A stretch of DNA of 64,000 bases. It comes from Candidatus Tisiphia endosymbiont of Melanophora roralis (GTDB taxonomy: Bacteria > Pseudomonadota > Alphaproteobacteria > Rickettsiales > Rickettsiaceae). Location of the stretch: positions 1,508,721-1,572,720 of the forward strand of contig NZ_OZ032161.1 of NCBI RefSeq assembly GCF_964026575.1, written 5' to 3'. Shown here piece after piece: positions 26,365 through 35,710 of the stretch. The notes under the pieces are model-generated. The model was not told where the DNA came from. It saw only the letters and a list, made by a program, of their open reading frames with translations, and made no database searches. Made by a program: the position numbers and the translations under genes. Positions within the stretch are counted from its first letter, which is position 1. Every line of letters begins with the position of its first letter.

Positions 26365-27159
26365 ATGACCATAACAATTCATTCCCAAGAAAACTTTAAG
26401 AAAATGCATATTGCAGGCAAACTTGCTGCAGAAACCCTAGATTTTATTACTGATTACGTAAAACCAGGGGTGAGTACGATCTATTTAAATGATCTTTGCC
26501 ATGAGTTTATTGTGTCTAATAATGCAATCCCTGCACCTTTGAACTATAATGGGTTTCCAAAATCAATTTGTACTTCTGTTAATCATGTAGTATGCCATGG
26601 TATTCCAAATGATAAACTCCTTAAAAATGGCGATATAATAAATATTGACGTTACTGTAATTGTCGATGGATGGTATGGTGATACTAGTAGAATGTATTAT
26701 GTTGGTGATGTAGGAATTAAAGCAAAACGCTTAGTGCAGGTTACTTATGATGCTATGATGATAGGAATTGAACTAGTAAAACCAGGAGTACATTTAGGAG
26801 ATATCGGAAATGCTATACAAACTTATGTTGAAAAACATAATTATTCAGTTGTTAGAAATTATACTGGTCACGGGATAGGGCGTATATTTCATACAGAACC
26901 AACTATTCTACATTATGGCAAAGCTGGCACTGGCTTGGTCTTGGAGGAAGGTATGTTTTTTACTATTGAACCAATGGTAAATGCTGGACATCACTCCACT
27001 CATCTAAGTAAATTAGACGGTTGGACAGTTACAACAAGTGATAAATCATTATCAGCACAATTTGAGCATAGTTTAGGCGTAACCAAAGATGGTTTTGACA
27101 TTTTTACTTTATCACCAAAACATTTGATACATCCACCTTATAAAACAGACTTATTGTAA
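26365..27159 (+). CDS. map: methionine aminopeptidase, type I
   Basis: About 264 residues starting MTITIHSQENFKKM. An ATG at 26335 adds ten residues read from repeat-adjacent DNA and is less likely. Metal ligands and motifs: HGIPNDKLLKNGDIINIDVT, DGWYGDTSRMYYVG, YTGHGIGRIFHTEPTI, GMFFTIEPM and LSAQFEHSLGVT. It removes the initiator methionine from new proteins. Followed closely by radC. Confidence 0.96.
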   Translation: MTITIHSQENFKKMHIAGKLAAETLDFITDYVKPGVSTIYLNDLCHEFIVSNNAIPAPLNYNGFPKSICTSVNHVVCHGIPNDKLLKNGDIINIDVTVIVDGWYGDTSRMYYVGDVGIKAKRLVQVTYDAMMIGIELVKPGVHLGDIGNAIQTYVEKHNYSVVRNYTGHGIGRIFHTEPTILHYGKAGTGLVLEEGMFFTIEPMVNAGHHSTHLSKLDGWTVTTSDKSLSAQFEHSLGVTKDGFDIFTLSPKHLIHPPYKTDLL

Positions 27160-27167
27160 AACTAAAT

Positions 27168-27848
27168 ATGAAAGATGATATACCCCATTATATTGGGCAT
27201 AGACAACGCCTAAGACAACGTATTATTGTTTCTGCAGAAAATCTTGCAGATTATGAATTACTTGAAATGATATTATTTTGTGTAATACCTAGAAAAGATG
27301 TAAAACCATTAGCAAAGGAATTATTAACACAATTTGGTAGTCTCGCTAATTTAATAAATACAGATAAAGAAAAATTGCTTAATATTAAAGGAACTAATGA
27401 TAATTTATATGTAAATTTTGTCATTATGCGTGAACTAACTAACAGAATGCTAAAACAAAAAGTAATAAATCAAAATGTAATTAGTTCTTGGAACGTTCTA
27501 ATAGACTATCTAAAAGCAACGATGGGTAGCATGAAGACAGAACAATTTCGTATCTTATTTTTAAATAAAAAGAATGTCCTAATTGCTGATGAAGTTTTAA
27601 GCCAAGGTACTATAGATCAGGCAACAATATATCCAAGAGAAATAATTAAAAGAGCTTTATTTAATGAAGCTGGTGCAATTATATTGGTACATAATCATCC
27701 AAGTGGTGTTAGTAAGCCTTCAAATACTGATATTGAACTAACACACAAAATAGTAGAAACTTGTGCTAATATGAGCATATCGGTTCATGACCACGTAATT
27801 ATTACAGCCAATGAATATTTCAGTTTTAAATCTAATATGCTGTTATGA
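27168..27848 (+). CDS. radC: RadC/YeeS-type JAMM-domain protein
   Basis: 226 residues. An N-terminal UPF0758 helix-hairpin-helix region (LADYELLEMILF, LLNIKGTND) precedes the metalloprotease-like JAMM motif NEAGAIILVHNHPSG...SNTDIELT near residues 165-190. The biochemical role is unresolved in this family despite the repair-related name. It overlaps the start of the wecA-like gene by 4 bp (ATGA), so the two are probably co-transcribed. Confidence 0.93.
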   Translation: MKDDIPHYIGHRQRLRQRIIVSAENLADYELLEMILFCVIPRKDVKPLAKELLTQFGSLANLINTDKEKLLNIKGTNDNLYVNFVIMRELTNRMLKQKVINQNVISSWNVLIDYLKATMGSMKTEQFRILFLNKKNVLIADEVLSQGTIDQATIYPREIIKRALFNEAGAIILVHNHPSGVSKPSNTDIELTHKIVETCANMSISVHDHVIITANEYFSFKSNMLL

Positions 27849-28858
27849 GTAACTTTATTAATTATAGTTTTTTGTTTTTATTATCTTTTATAGCAACAAG
27901 CTTTCTTACTTGGTTATTGATTTCTAGTCTTCCATCTTTTGGAGTGGTGGATATACCAGATCCACGTAGAGTACATAGTAGAATCACACCAAGAGGAGGT
28001 GGACTTGCGATAGTTATAGTGGTAATAATTGCTCTTATCGCCTATGAATATTTTTCAACAAAAACTCTGATAAACTCAATTAAAATTGTACCTTTACTGC
28101 TGATCATTTCTACAATTTCATTTTTAGATGATCTTATTTCTATTCCGATATTTGTAAGACTAATTTTTCACATAATTTGTTCTACAATAGCCATTTTTTT
28201 ATTTTTATCTCCAGTAGTATTGTTTCATCACGAATTACCTTTATATATTGATTTTGTACTATCTATAATAGGATTGATTGTCTTTTTAAATATTTATAAT
28301 TTTCTTGATGGAATAGATGGTATTAGTGGTACTGAATCTATTCATTTATCGATCACTATATTGATACTTTGTTATCTAAAATCTGATATAATAATAAATA
28401 TAAATTTTATAATTGTGCTTAACATCATTATATTAGCATGTTCCATAGGTTTTTTGATATTTAACTGGCATCCTGCTAAAATCTTTCTAGGGGACGTAGG
28501 TAGTATAAGCTTAGGATTTTTATTAGGTTTATGTTTGCTACTTATTTCAGCATCTAGTGTTCATTTGTTTGTTGCTTCATCTATTGCTAGCTTATATTAC
28601 CTAGCAGATGGAGGATTAACCATACTAATTAGACTAGTTAATAAGGAGAAAATTTGGCAACCTCATTTAAAGCATTTTTTTCAAAAAGCAGTCAGAAATG
28701 GAAAAAGTCATAAGGAAGTAGTGAGTAGAATTATAATATGCAATATATTACTTATGGTATTATCAATCATTTCTCTGTACTTTCCTTTATTATCAATTAT
28801 CTTTGCTATATTAGTAGTAATGGTTACAATAATTAATTTTGCCCATGAAACCGCTTAG
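27845..28858 (+). CDS. wecA: WecA-type undecaprenyl-phosphate sugar-phosphotransferase
   Basis: 337 residues, about ten membrane helices. Glycosyltransferase family 4 motifs: DIPDPRRVHSRITPRGGG (sugar-nucleotide loop), FLDDLISI, YNFLDGIDGISGTE and AKIFLGDVGSISLGF. It transfers a HexNAc-1-phosphate to undecaprenyl phosphate, the first step of O-antigen-like glycan assembly. A functional link with the wzt/wzm-type exporter at 44737-46250 is likely but inferred. The sugar specificity (GlcNAc, QuiNAc) cannot be read by eye. Confidence 0.9.
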   Translation: MSNFINYSFLFLLSFIATSFLTWLLISSLPSFGVVDIPDPRRVHSRITPRGGGLAIVIVVIIALIAYEYFSTKTLINSIKIVPLLLIISTISFLDDLISIPIFVRLIFHIICSTIAIFLFLSPVVLFHHELPLYIDFVLSIIGLIVFLNIYNFLDGIDGISGTESIHLSITILILCYLKSDIIININFIIVLNIIILACSIGFLIFNWHPAKIFLGDVGSISLGFLLGLCLLLISASSVHLFVASSIASLYYLADGGLTILIRLVNKEKIWQPHLKHFFQKAVRNGKSHKEVVSRIIICNILLMVLSIISLYFPLLSIIFAILVVMVTIINFAHETA

Positions 28859-29165
28859 CCATGACATCAACATAATTATTAGACGAATCTTTGGTAAACA
28901 ACACCCATTGCTTGCAGAAATTATGATTAATTGGAGCAAGATTGTTGGACCAAAATTTAGTAGCAAAACTAGCCCATTAAAAATATCTAGCCCTAAAGAG
29001 AAAGGACAGAGAATAAATATTTTACATGTACAAGTGGAAAATTCGAGCATCGCCTTAGAACTATCATTTCATCAACAGATAATTATTGAGCGTATTTCCG
29101 TTTATCTAGGTTTTAAGGCCATACATAGTTTAAGAACTACAATATATGCTACAAGAAATAATTAG
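28845..29165 (+). CDS. dciA: DUF721/DciA-like protein
   Basis: 106 residues from the ATG at 28845, overlapping the previous gene by 14 bp. It shows DUF721 features: NWSKIVGPKFSSKTSPLKI and ILHVQVENSSIALELSFHQQIIIERISVYLGF. DciA is the ancestral loader of the DnaB replicative helicase in bacteria lacking DnaC. The assignment of that role here rests on the family. Confidence 0.8.
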   Translation: MKPLSHDINIIIRRIFGKQHPLLAEIMINWSKIVGPKFSSKTSPLKISSPKEKGQRINILHVQVENSSIALELSFHQQIIIERISVYLGFKAIHSLRTTIYATRNN

Positions 29166-29180
29166 AATAGACTTCTATTT

Positions 29181-30719
29181 TCATCGAGTATTATCCTGAA
29201 ATCTTGGAAATATAGGCTCTGGCTGGCTAATGTTACTACCTGGAATTAAAATAAACTCCTTTGTTAAATGTTTAAACATTCTCTGACTTTTTGGTACACC
29301 AAGCTGATCAAGCATTTTATTAGCCGAATCAGGAATAAATGGCTGTAACATTACAGCAATATATCTTAGTGTCTCAAGTAGCGTATATAACACCTCATTC
29401 ATCCTTATAGGATCAGTTTTTTTTAACTGCCAAGGGGCTTCTCGATCTATATAAATATTGGCTTCTTCGGTTAAAGTAATAATATTTTCTAACACAGAAT
29501 TAACAGCAAAAGTCTTAGTGAACAGTGAATTTTCTGATATAATTTGGTGGGATAGCTTCATTAAAAATGACTCATAAATGCTATCGATAGATTCCTTGCT
29601 AATTGACGGAATTTTTGCCTCATTGTTATTATAAACAAAGGCTAGAGTTCTTTGCAATAAATTACCAATTTTATTAGATAGCTCACTATTCACTCTATTG
29701 ATTAAGCTACTACGAGAATAATTACCATCTGAGCCAAATATTACCTCTCTCATCAAATAATACCTAACTGGATCTAAACCAAACTCTTTTATTAATTGCA
29801 ATGGATCAATTACATTCCCTATAGATTTAGAGATTTTTTGCCCTTCATTAGTCCACCACCCATGTGCCATAACACATTTTGGTGGCGGCAAGCCAGCTGC
29901 CATCAAAAATGCTGGCCAGTATACGGCATGAAAGCGTAATATATCTTTACCGACTATATGAACATCAGCCGGCCAAAATTTGTTATACTGGTTTGTATCA
30001 TTTGGATATCCTAAAGCCGAAATATAGTTGGTTAGTGCATCAAGCCATACATATATTACGTGCTTTTCATCATTTGGTACTTTAATTCCCCACTTAAAAC
30101 TAGAACGTGATATGGATAGATCATGCAATCCGGATTTGACAAAACTAATAACTTCATTACGTCTAGTATTTGGTCTGATAAAATCAGGGTTGGCATTGTA
30201 AAAATCTAATAATTTATCTTGCCATTTTGATAGGGCAAAAAAGTAACTTAGTTCTTCAAGCCATTCAACAGGAGCTTTAGTCGGAGCTAGTCCATCTTCT
30301 GTTAATTCTGATTCATCATAAAAAGCCTCATCACGCGTCGAGTACCAGCCTTTATAGCTATCAAGGTAAATATTGCCACTATCCAGCAATTTTTGCCATA
30401 GACTACTTACTGCTTGTTTATGCCTAGCTTCTGTAGTTCTAATAAAATCATCATTAGAAATGTTCATTGAGTGCATTAATGTACGAAAAGTTTCAGATAC
30501 TGTATCGGTAAATATTTGTGGTTCAACATTTTTGGCAATAGCAGATTTTTCTACCTTTTGACCATGTTCATCAGTACCGGTCAGAAACATTACCTCTTTA
30601 CCTGATAAACGCATAAATCTTGCTATTACGTCAGACGCAACGCTTGTATAAGCATGCCCTATGTGAGGTATATCATTAACATAATAAATAGGGGTGGTAA
30701 TATAATATGTATTTTTCAT
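29181..30719 (-). CDS. metG: methionyl-tRNA synthetase
   Basis: 512 residues. Class I synthetase: HIGH-type PHIGHAYTS, DEHGQKVEKSA, AHGWWTNEGQKISKSIGNV with KISKS. The zinc-knuckle cysteines of the longer MetG forms are absent, as in the short alphaproteobacterial enzyme. Convergent with dciA, 15 bp apart. Confidence 0.97.
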   Translation of the reverse strand: MKNTYYITTPIYYVNDIPHIGHAYTSVASDVIARFMRLSGKEVMFLTGTDEHGQKVEKSAIAKNVEPQIFTDTVSETFRTLMHSMNISNDDFIRTTEARHKQAVSSLWQKLLDSGNIYLDSYKGWYSTRDEAFYDESELTEDGLAPTKAPVEWLEELSYFFALSKWQDKLLDFYNANPDFIRPNTRRNEVISFVKSGLHDLSISRSSFKWGIKVPNDEKHVIYVWLDALTNYISALGYPNDTNQYNKFWPADVHIVGKDILRFHAVYWPAFLMAAGLPPPKCVMAHGWWTNEGQKISKSIGNVIDPLQLIKEFGLDPVRYYLMREVIFGSDGNYSRSSLINRVNSELSNKIGNLLQRTLAFVYNNNEAKIPSISKESIDSIYESFLMKLSHQIISENSLFTKTFAVNSVLENIITLTEEANIYIDREAPWQLKKTDPIRMNEVLYTLLETLRYIAVMLQPFIPDSANKMLDQLGVPKSQRMFKHLTKEFILIPGSNISQPEPIFPRFQDNTR

Positions 30720-30889
30720 AATGAATTTATAATGGATAAACCTATATTTGTTATAGTTATTCTTGCTAAATATGTATACTATAAAAATAGTTAATTTGAG
30801 CCGCTTGTTGCCGATGAAAGCAAGCCAGTGTCATCTCGAAATCAAGCAGTCACAAGTATACATTAGAATAAGAATGTAAATCTTTTGAC

Positions 30890-31288
30890 CTAAGGGTGAA
30901 TAAGATGGAGTTTAGAAAAATATGTTTTGTAACGTGCTACATCTCTTGTAAGAAGAGGAATATTTAATACAGACGCATGTGCTCCGATAAAGAAATCTGG
31001 TAATACGGAGTTTTTCTTGCCACTATTTGCTTTTTTATATTGTATAAAAACTTTTCCTGCTAAAAATAGGGCTTCTTTAGGGATAGGAAGAACTTTAAAA
31101 TTATTGCCGATTACTTCTTCAAGTTCTTCAATTCTTTCAAATCCTATTGAAACTTCTGTATATATATAATCATTAATTGCTAATTCATGAAATTGCGATA
31201 ATTTTAACAATTGGTTAGAAGACCAATTATACCACCTAGCATCACAGGTGATAATATCTAATAATATATTACTGTTAACTAAGATTAT
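30890..31288 (-). pseudogene. vapC: VapC-type PIN toxin, start codon and active site lost
   Basis: Without regard to start codons the frame reads ILVNSNILLDIITCDARWYN...DYIYTEVSIGFERIEELEEV...LPDFFIGAHASVLNIPLLTRD, a PIN domain. The expected start ATG (31286-31288) is ATA and the first catalytic Asp in LVDSN is Asn. The other acidic residues (Glu in YTEVS, Asp in LPDFF and TRD) remain. A TTG at 31210 gives only a truncated product. Antitoxin vapB overlaps at the mutated base. The toxin appears dead. Confidence 0.8.
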
Positions 31289-31509
31289 GATCTAGTTAAT
31301 TTCATTATGGTATCAGTAGACATTTTTACTGTGCTTTTTCCAGACATATGCAATATTAATTTATTACCTCTATCATTTTGATTTTGATATTTTTTTAATA
31401 GAACGCCGTCTTCTTTTTCTATAAAAGTGATTTCTGTATCTGGCAAAAAGCCAAATTTACTTCTAATATCTATAGGTATAGTTATTTGCCCTTTACTAGA
31501 TATTTTCAT
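31285..31509 (-). CDS. vapB: AbrB/VapB-type antitoxin
   Basis: 74 residues with the SpoVT-AbrB swapped-hairpin start MKISSKGQITIPIDIRSKFGF and EITFIEKEDGVLLKK. It is the DNA-binding antitoxin of the VapBC pair whose toxin (30890-31288) is inactivated. Its stop TAA overlaps the former toxin start; the ancestral overlap was probably ATGA, giving a TGA stop for this gene. Confidence 0.85.
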   Translation of the reverse strand: MKISSKGQITIPIDIRSKFGFLPDTEITFIEKEDGVLLKKYQNQNDRGNKLILHMSGKSTVKMSTDTIMKLTRS

Positions 31510-31556
31510 AATTATTACCTCGTGCTTTCGTTGTGCTATAAAATATAAGTGGTACT

Positions 31557-32324
31557 TTATCGCTTATTCCCCAACACTGAGCCGTATTTAAGCAAAGCAG
31601 TAGCTGAAACAGTTATAGTTACCTCACTTGTGCTTGGTTCTGCAACTGGCATATTAACCACACTATCATCAGCATTTACAGGTGATCCCATCATCAATCT
31701 AGGCACTGGCATTCTCCTTGCTTCAGGATCAACATTTATCATAGTGAATCCATCGTATTCTTTACCAAGAGCTTTAGCTACACGTATAGCTCGTTGCTTT
31801 AGTTTTGCAATAGCAGCTTCTATCATAGAATCTCGAATGACTTCTCTTTTTTCATTAGAAAGAGTATAATTTAAACTTTGTATTAATAGCCCTTCATTCT
31901 GTAATTTTCCAATTAATGTCAATAAAGCCTCAGATGATTTGCTTTTCAGTGATAATACCTGAGTACCACGCCACATTTTTTTCTTTACTTTATCTTTTTT
32001 ATTATCAATATTTTGGTCTTGGTTATATTGGTAAACATAATATTGTTCTGTTGATACAGTAATATCTTCAACTTCTTTAGCCATTTTTACTGCTTTAGAC
32101 ATCATTAGGTTAATCTCATCCTGTATATATTTTAGATCAACTCCTTCTTTTTCTATTCGCATACTAGATATAAGTAAATCTTCTTTTACATCCATTTGTT
32201 CAGTAACAGATATATTAAGATACGAACCATCCTGATTTGTTGGTAAATCTTTAGACTGCATAGCAATTGCTGGTAAAGTAAATGATATTAACGCTATAGC
32301 AATAGTAAGAAGACTTTTATACAT
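31557..32324 (-). CDS. secreted SIMPL (DUF541) domain protein
   Basis: About 255 residues from MYKSLLTIAIALISF, with a signal peptide cleaved near AIA-MQ. A frame from 32372 would add a 16-residue non-signal leader and is less likely. The SIMPL domain is seen as LNISVTEQMDVKEDLLISSM, IQSLNYTLSNEKREVIRDSMIEAAIAKLKQRA and STSEVTITVSATALLKY. Periplasmic or surface protein of unknown role. Confidence 0.82.
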   Translation of the reverse strand: MYKSLLTIAIALISFTLPAIAMQSKDLPTNQDGSYLNISVTEQMDVKEDLLISSMRIEKEGVDLKYIQDEINLMMSKAVKMAKEVEDITVSTEQYYVYQYNQDQNIDNKKDKVKKKMWRGTQVLSLKSKSSEALLTLIGKLQNEGLLIQSLNYTLSNEKREVIRDSMIEAAIAKLKQRAIRVAKALGKEYDGFTMINVDPEARRMPVPRLMMGSPVNADDSVVNMPVAEPSTSEVTITVSATALLKYGSVLGNKR

Positions 32325-32467
32325 AATACCTACCCCTAGAATAGTTTTGTTTTTTGAGATTATCCAAAACACTCCATCTTATTTCAAAAAATTGTACTAA
32401 TAATATAACCAAAGTTAGGCATATTTTTAGCAAAATTTAACTTTTGCCCCTGATTTTGAATCCTCTC

Positions 32468-32722
32468 TTAATAGTGATATTTACATTGCACTATATAAAT
32501 AGTGTTATCTTTAGTGGTATATACTAACCTATGCTCCTGATTTATTCTTCTTGACCAATATCCAAATAAACTAAATTTTAAAGGTTCAGGTTTGCCAATA
32601 CCCGAGAAAGGTGAACGAGATATATCCTTGATTAACTGGTTAATTTTTTCTAAAATTTTTATATCATTTTTCTGAAAATAAAGATAATCCTCCCAAGCAT
32701 CATTATGAAATAATACTTTCAT
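32468..32722 (-). CDS. yoeB: YoeB-type mRNA interferase toxin
   Basis: 84 residues, the standard YoeB length. Catalytic pieces are present: GKPEPLKFSLFGYWSRRINQ and EHRLVY, ending in CKYHY with the C-terminal His-Tyr. In known systems it cleaves mRNA on the ribosome. It overlaps the upstream antitoxin by 20 bp and looks fully intact, unlike the nearby vapBC. Confidence 0.92.
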   Translation of the reverse strand: MKVLFHNDAWEDYLYFQKNDIKILEKINQLIKDISRSPFSGIGKPEPLKFSLFGYWSRRINQEHRLVYTTKDNTIYIVQCKYHY

Positions 32723-32969
32723 TTATAGTGATATTTTTAAAATTAATATTTTCGTTAAGGTCATTAATTGCACGGTTGAGTCTTTCTGAATTTTTAGGAC
32801 TCTTTAATAAGTAGCAAGTTTCTTCTAAAGCATTATAGTCATCAAGGGACATTATCACTACAGATTTTTGTTTTTGTCTAGTAATGATTAAAGAGTGATG
32901 ATTTGTACAAACTTTATCCATAATGCTAGATAGCTTATTACGTGCTTGTGTATAAGATATTGCTTCCAT
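32703..32969 (-). CDS. yefM: YefM/Phd-type antitoxin
   Basis: 88 residues. Phd/YefM fold: MEAISYTQARNKLSSIMDKV, LIITRQKQKSVVIMSLDDYNALEET, then a flexible C-terminus that would wrap YoeB. It usually represses its own operon as a dimer. First gene of the yefM-yoeB operon. Confidence 0.92.
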   Translation of the reverse strand: MEAISYTQARNKLSSIMDKVCTNHHSLIITRQKQKSVVIMSLDDYNALEETCYLLKSPKNSERLNRAINDLNENINFKNITINESIIS

Positions 32970-33241
32970 TATATTGACATATTTAAGTACATGTACATAA
33001 TATTATTACATACTCTACGTTAGATCAATATTAAAAAGAAAAATTTTCAATAGATTTTGTCTTAACCTATTTTACTATAGTTTAACCATCGAATATGTTT
33101 ATTATATAACATACTTTAATAAGTATAACAAAGTTAATTGATATAATGCTCGTTTTTTTAATAACATAAATTCAAATCAAATAATATTGATGTTCTGTAT
33201 CAGATATGATATTGTAAATTTACAGAAATTCTAGGTTTTGT

Positions 33242-33412
33242 ATGCCTACTAAACGATTATTGGTATCTTTAGATGAAGAATTTTTAATGAAATTACAACT
33301 TCTAAAGTCAATAATAAATCATCATCTAATATAGCAAAAAACCTTATTATTGCTATGTTTAGAACTTCAAGAGGAAAAAATGTTTGCTAAATTAGCAGAT
33401 ATAAAGAATTAG
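33242..33412 (+). pseudogene. ribbon-helix-helix antitoxin remnant
   Basis: MPTKRLLVSLDEEFLMKL at 33242, then a shifted frame with SKVNNKSSSNIAKNLIIAM, then a third frame LELQEEKMFAKLADIKN ending at 33412. Joined together they resemble small CopG-like antitoxins of Rickettsia. Two frameshifts make it non-functional, and no toxin partner follows. It sits in the 490-bp gap before 33460. Confidence 0.6.
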
Positions 33413-33459
33413 TTTTTTCTTTATTATTATATTAATTTATAACTCATCAAAAAATACTT

Positions 33460-33837
33460 ATGGTACTGCATCTTAAACACTATATACAAATAATCTTATT
33501 TTTAATTCTATTTATTTCTAATGCTAATGGCGAAGAAAATAATACTAAGGAGTACATTTCCCCTTTACAGTTAGCTATAAATGAAATGGGTCTAAATAGG
33601 AGTTTAGAATTGACAAACACTCTGATTAGTCAAAAACTATCAAGTGTTGAATCGCCTACATCTGTTATTATTACTATTGAACAGTCAGGTTTGCTGGATG
33701 ACTCTATTGCAGCAATACAAACTGTATTTGTTTTTTCTTTAAATAATGATATATGGACATTAAGTAGTAAGACAACTAAACAAAGATGCCAACGAGGTAG
33801 AGGTCATAAGGGCTTCTCAACAAAACCGTGTCATTAG
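33460..33837 (+). CDS. small secreted protein, unknown function
   Basis: 125 residues with a signal peptide (IQIILFLILFISNANG) and a mixed alpha/beta body. The C-terminus has two cysteines in RCQRGRGHKGFSTKPCH that could form a disulfide in the periplasm. I recognise no family with confidence. Confidence 0.6.
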   Translation: MVLHLKHYIQIILFLILFISNANGEENNTKEYISPLQLAINEMGLNRSLELTNTLISQKLSSVESPTSVIITIEQSGLLDDSIAAIQTVFVFSLNNDIWTLSSKTTKQRCQRGRGHKGFSTKPCH

Positions 33838-33948
33838 AGTTAAAGGATATTAGCAACATTTACGTAAAAATGTAGCATAAGGCTGTAAAGCAGTATTTTT
33901 TAATCCAAAACTGAGGTTTAAAGCAACTTTTGAAGTAGGGGGAATTAT

Positions 33949-35436
33949 ATGAAACATTATACATTATTAGAGCGAGAGTTAGAGCAAATTTTTCAAATTA
34001 ATAACGTGATTAACATACTTTATTGGGATATCGCAGTAAATATTCCGCATGGATCAATTGATAGTAGAACAAACGAAATAGCACTACTATCTTCCATAGC
34101 CCACTCTAGGTTACAATCGAAAAAATTAGCTGAACTAATAGAATCTGTCTCTGAAAACGTGAACACTCTTGATGTTTGGCAGTTAGCTAATTTAAGAGAA
34201 ACAAAAAGACGAATTACAGAATCTACATGTATAGATGATGATTTATGGAAAATGTATGTTACTGCTAGTGCAAAATGTGAGTTAATTTGGCGAGATGCTA
34301 GAAAAAATAATGATTATCTATCACTTAAACCTTACCTACAAACAGTATTAGATTGCGTACAAAAAATGGCTAAATCTAAAGCCAATGCACTAAACTGTTC
34401 TGTATACGATGCTTTACTTGACACATATGATCCTGAACGCACACTTGATGAAGTTAAAGTAGTGTTTAATAATCTAAAAAAAACTATACCAGAATTAATT
34501 AGTCAAATAGTAGAAAAACAAAGTAAAGAAAATGTTCTACCTATCACTAATAGTATTAGTGAAGCACAACAAAAATTAATTGCTAAAAGGCTTATGGAAA
34601 TAATGGGTTTTAACCTCACTAAAGGTAGGTTAGATGAATCAACCCATCCATTTTGTAGGGGTACTCCTGATGATGTTAGGTTAACTAATAGATATAATGA
34701 GCATAATTTTATTTCAGGGATTATGGGGATTATGCATGAAACTGGTCATGGTTTATATGAACAGGGCTTGCCCAGCAAATATAAAAACCAACCAGTAGGT
34801 AAGGCTAAAGGTATGGCTGTCCATGAAAGTCAATCTTTATTTATGGAAATGCAAGTAGGTAGGTCAGAGGAATTTTGTCAATATCTATCAAAGCTACTTA
34901 AGGATGAATTTGGATTTAAAGGACTAGAATATTCTGCAGAAAATCTTTACAAATTAATGACAAGAGTCAAACTTGGTTTTATTAGAGTAGAAGCAGATGA
35001 AGTGACTTATCCAATGCATGTAATAGTTAGGTTTGAACTAGAAAGATTGCTAATTAGCGGAGATTTATCTTTGGATGATCTACCACATTATTGGAATAAT
35101 AAGATGCAGGAATATTTAGGCATTACTCCACAGAACGATAAAGACGGATGCTTACAAGATATACATTGGCCAATGGGCAGTTTTGGTTATTTTCCATCCT
35201 ATACTAATGGAGCAATTATTGCTTCAATGGTCATGAAAAAAGCACAGGAAGTTAATCACAATATAAAAAAGGAAATAACAAGAGGAGAATTCAATGGTGT
35301 AAACCAATTCTTAGATAATAATATTAGAAGCTATGGCTCATTAAAAAATACCAGTGAATTAATTAAAGACGCTACGGGTGAAGATCGCATTCAATCGGAA
35401 ATATTTTTAAAATATCTCCAACAAAAATATTTATAA
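33949..35436 (+). CDS. M32-family metallocarboxypeptidase (carboxypeptidase Taq type)
   Basis: 495 residues, the usual M32 length. Zinc site HETGH in GIMHETGHGLYEQGLP (about residues 263-267), with downstream Glu in AVHESQS and conserved MGSFGYFPSYTNGA near the C-terminus. It removes C-terminal residues from peptides, probably recycling host-derived peptides in the cytosol. A GGGGG-type ribosome site lies just before the ATG. Confidence 0.95.
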   Translation: MKHYTLLERELEQIFQINNVINILYWDIAVNIPHGSIDSRTNEIALLSSIAHSRLQSKKLAELIESVSENVNTLDVWQLANLRETKRRITESTCIDDDLWKMYVTASAKCELIWRDARKNNDYLSLKPYLQTVLDCVQKMAKSKANALNCSVYDALLDTYDPERTLDEVKVVFNNLKKTIPELISQIVEKQSKENVLPITNSISEAQQKLIAKRLMEIMGFNLTKGRLDESTHPFCRGTPDDVRLTNRYNEHNFISGIMGIMHETGHGLYEQGLPSKYKNQPVGKAKGMAVHESQSLFMEMQVGRSEEFCQYLSKLLKDEFGFKGLEYSAENLYKLMTRVKLGFIRVEADEVTYPMHVIVRFELERLLISGDLSLDDLPHYWNNKMQEYLGITPQNDKDGCLQDIHWPMGSFGYFPSYTNGAIIASMVMKKAQEVNHNIKKEITRGEFNGVNQFLDNNIRSYGSLKNTSELIKDATGEDRIQSEIFLKYLQQKYL

Positions 35437-35710
35437 CTTATTTAACCTCAAATATCTGTAACAAGTTAATATTAGGCTCAGTATTATCGCCACCCCTGCG
35501 GAAGCAGGGGTCTAAAAAAATAGCCAAGAAGACTATTCAACATTTTTAGACCCCGAATCCGTCATTCGCACCGAAGGCTCTCACTGGTCTAGGATGACAT
35601 CACCGACTTAAACCGGACACCAACACGCCTTCACGGGGATGACGACATTGTAAATAACTACAAATGTAGTACTAGCTAAAGCTTTTACTTGGATAACCGT
35701 GAAAGTAATA
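35437..35710. repeat. hairpin-rich gap between carboxypeptidase and priA
   Basis: Contains a small hairpin CCCCTGC/GCAGGGG (35493-35510) within a larger one, GGGGTCTAAAAA (35507-35518) with its inverse at 35543-35554. After that come GACATCACC and CGGGGATGACG motifs like those in repeat-derived DNA elsewhere. The genes converge here, so the hairpins may also act as a two-way terminator. Confidence 0.5.
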
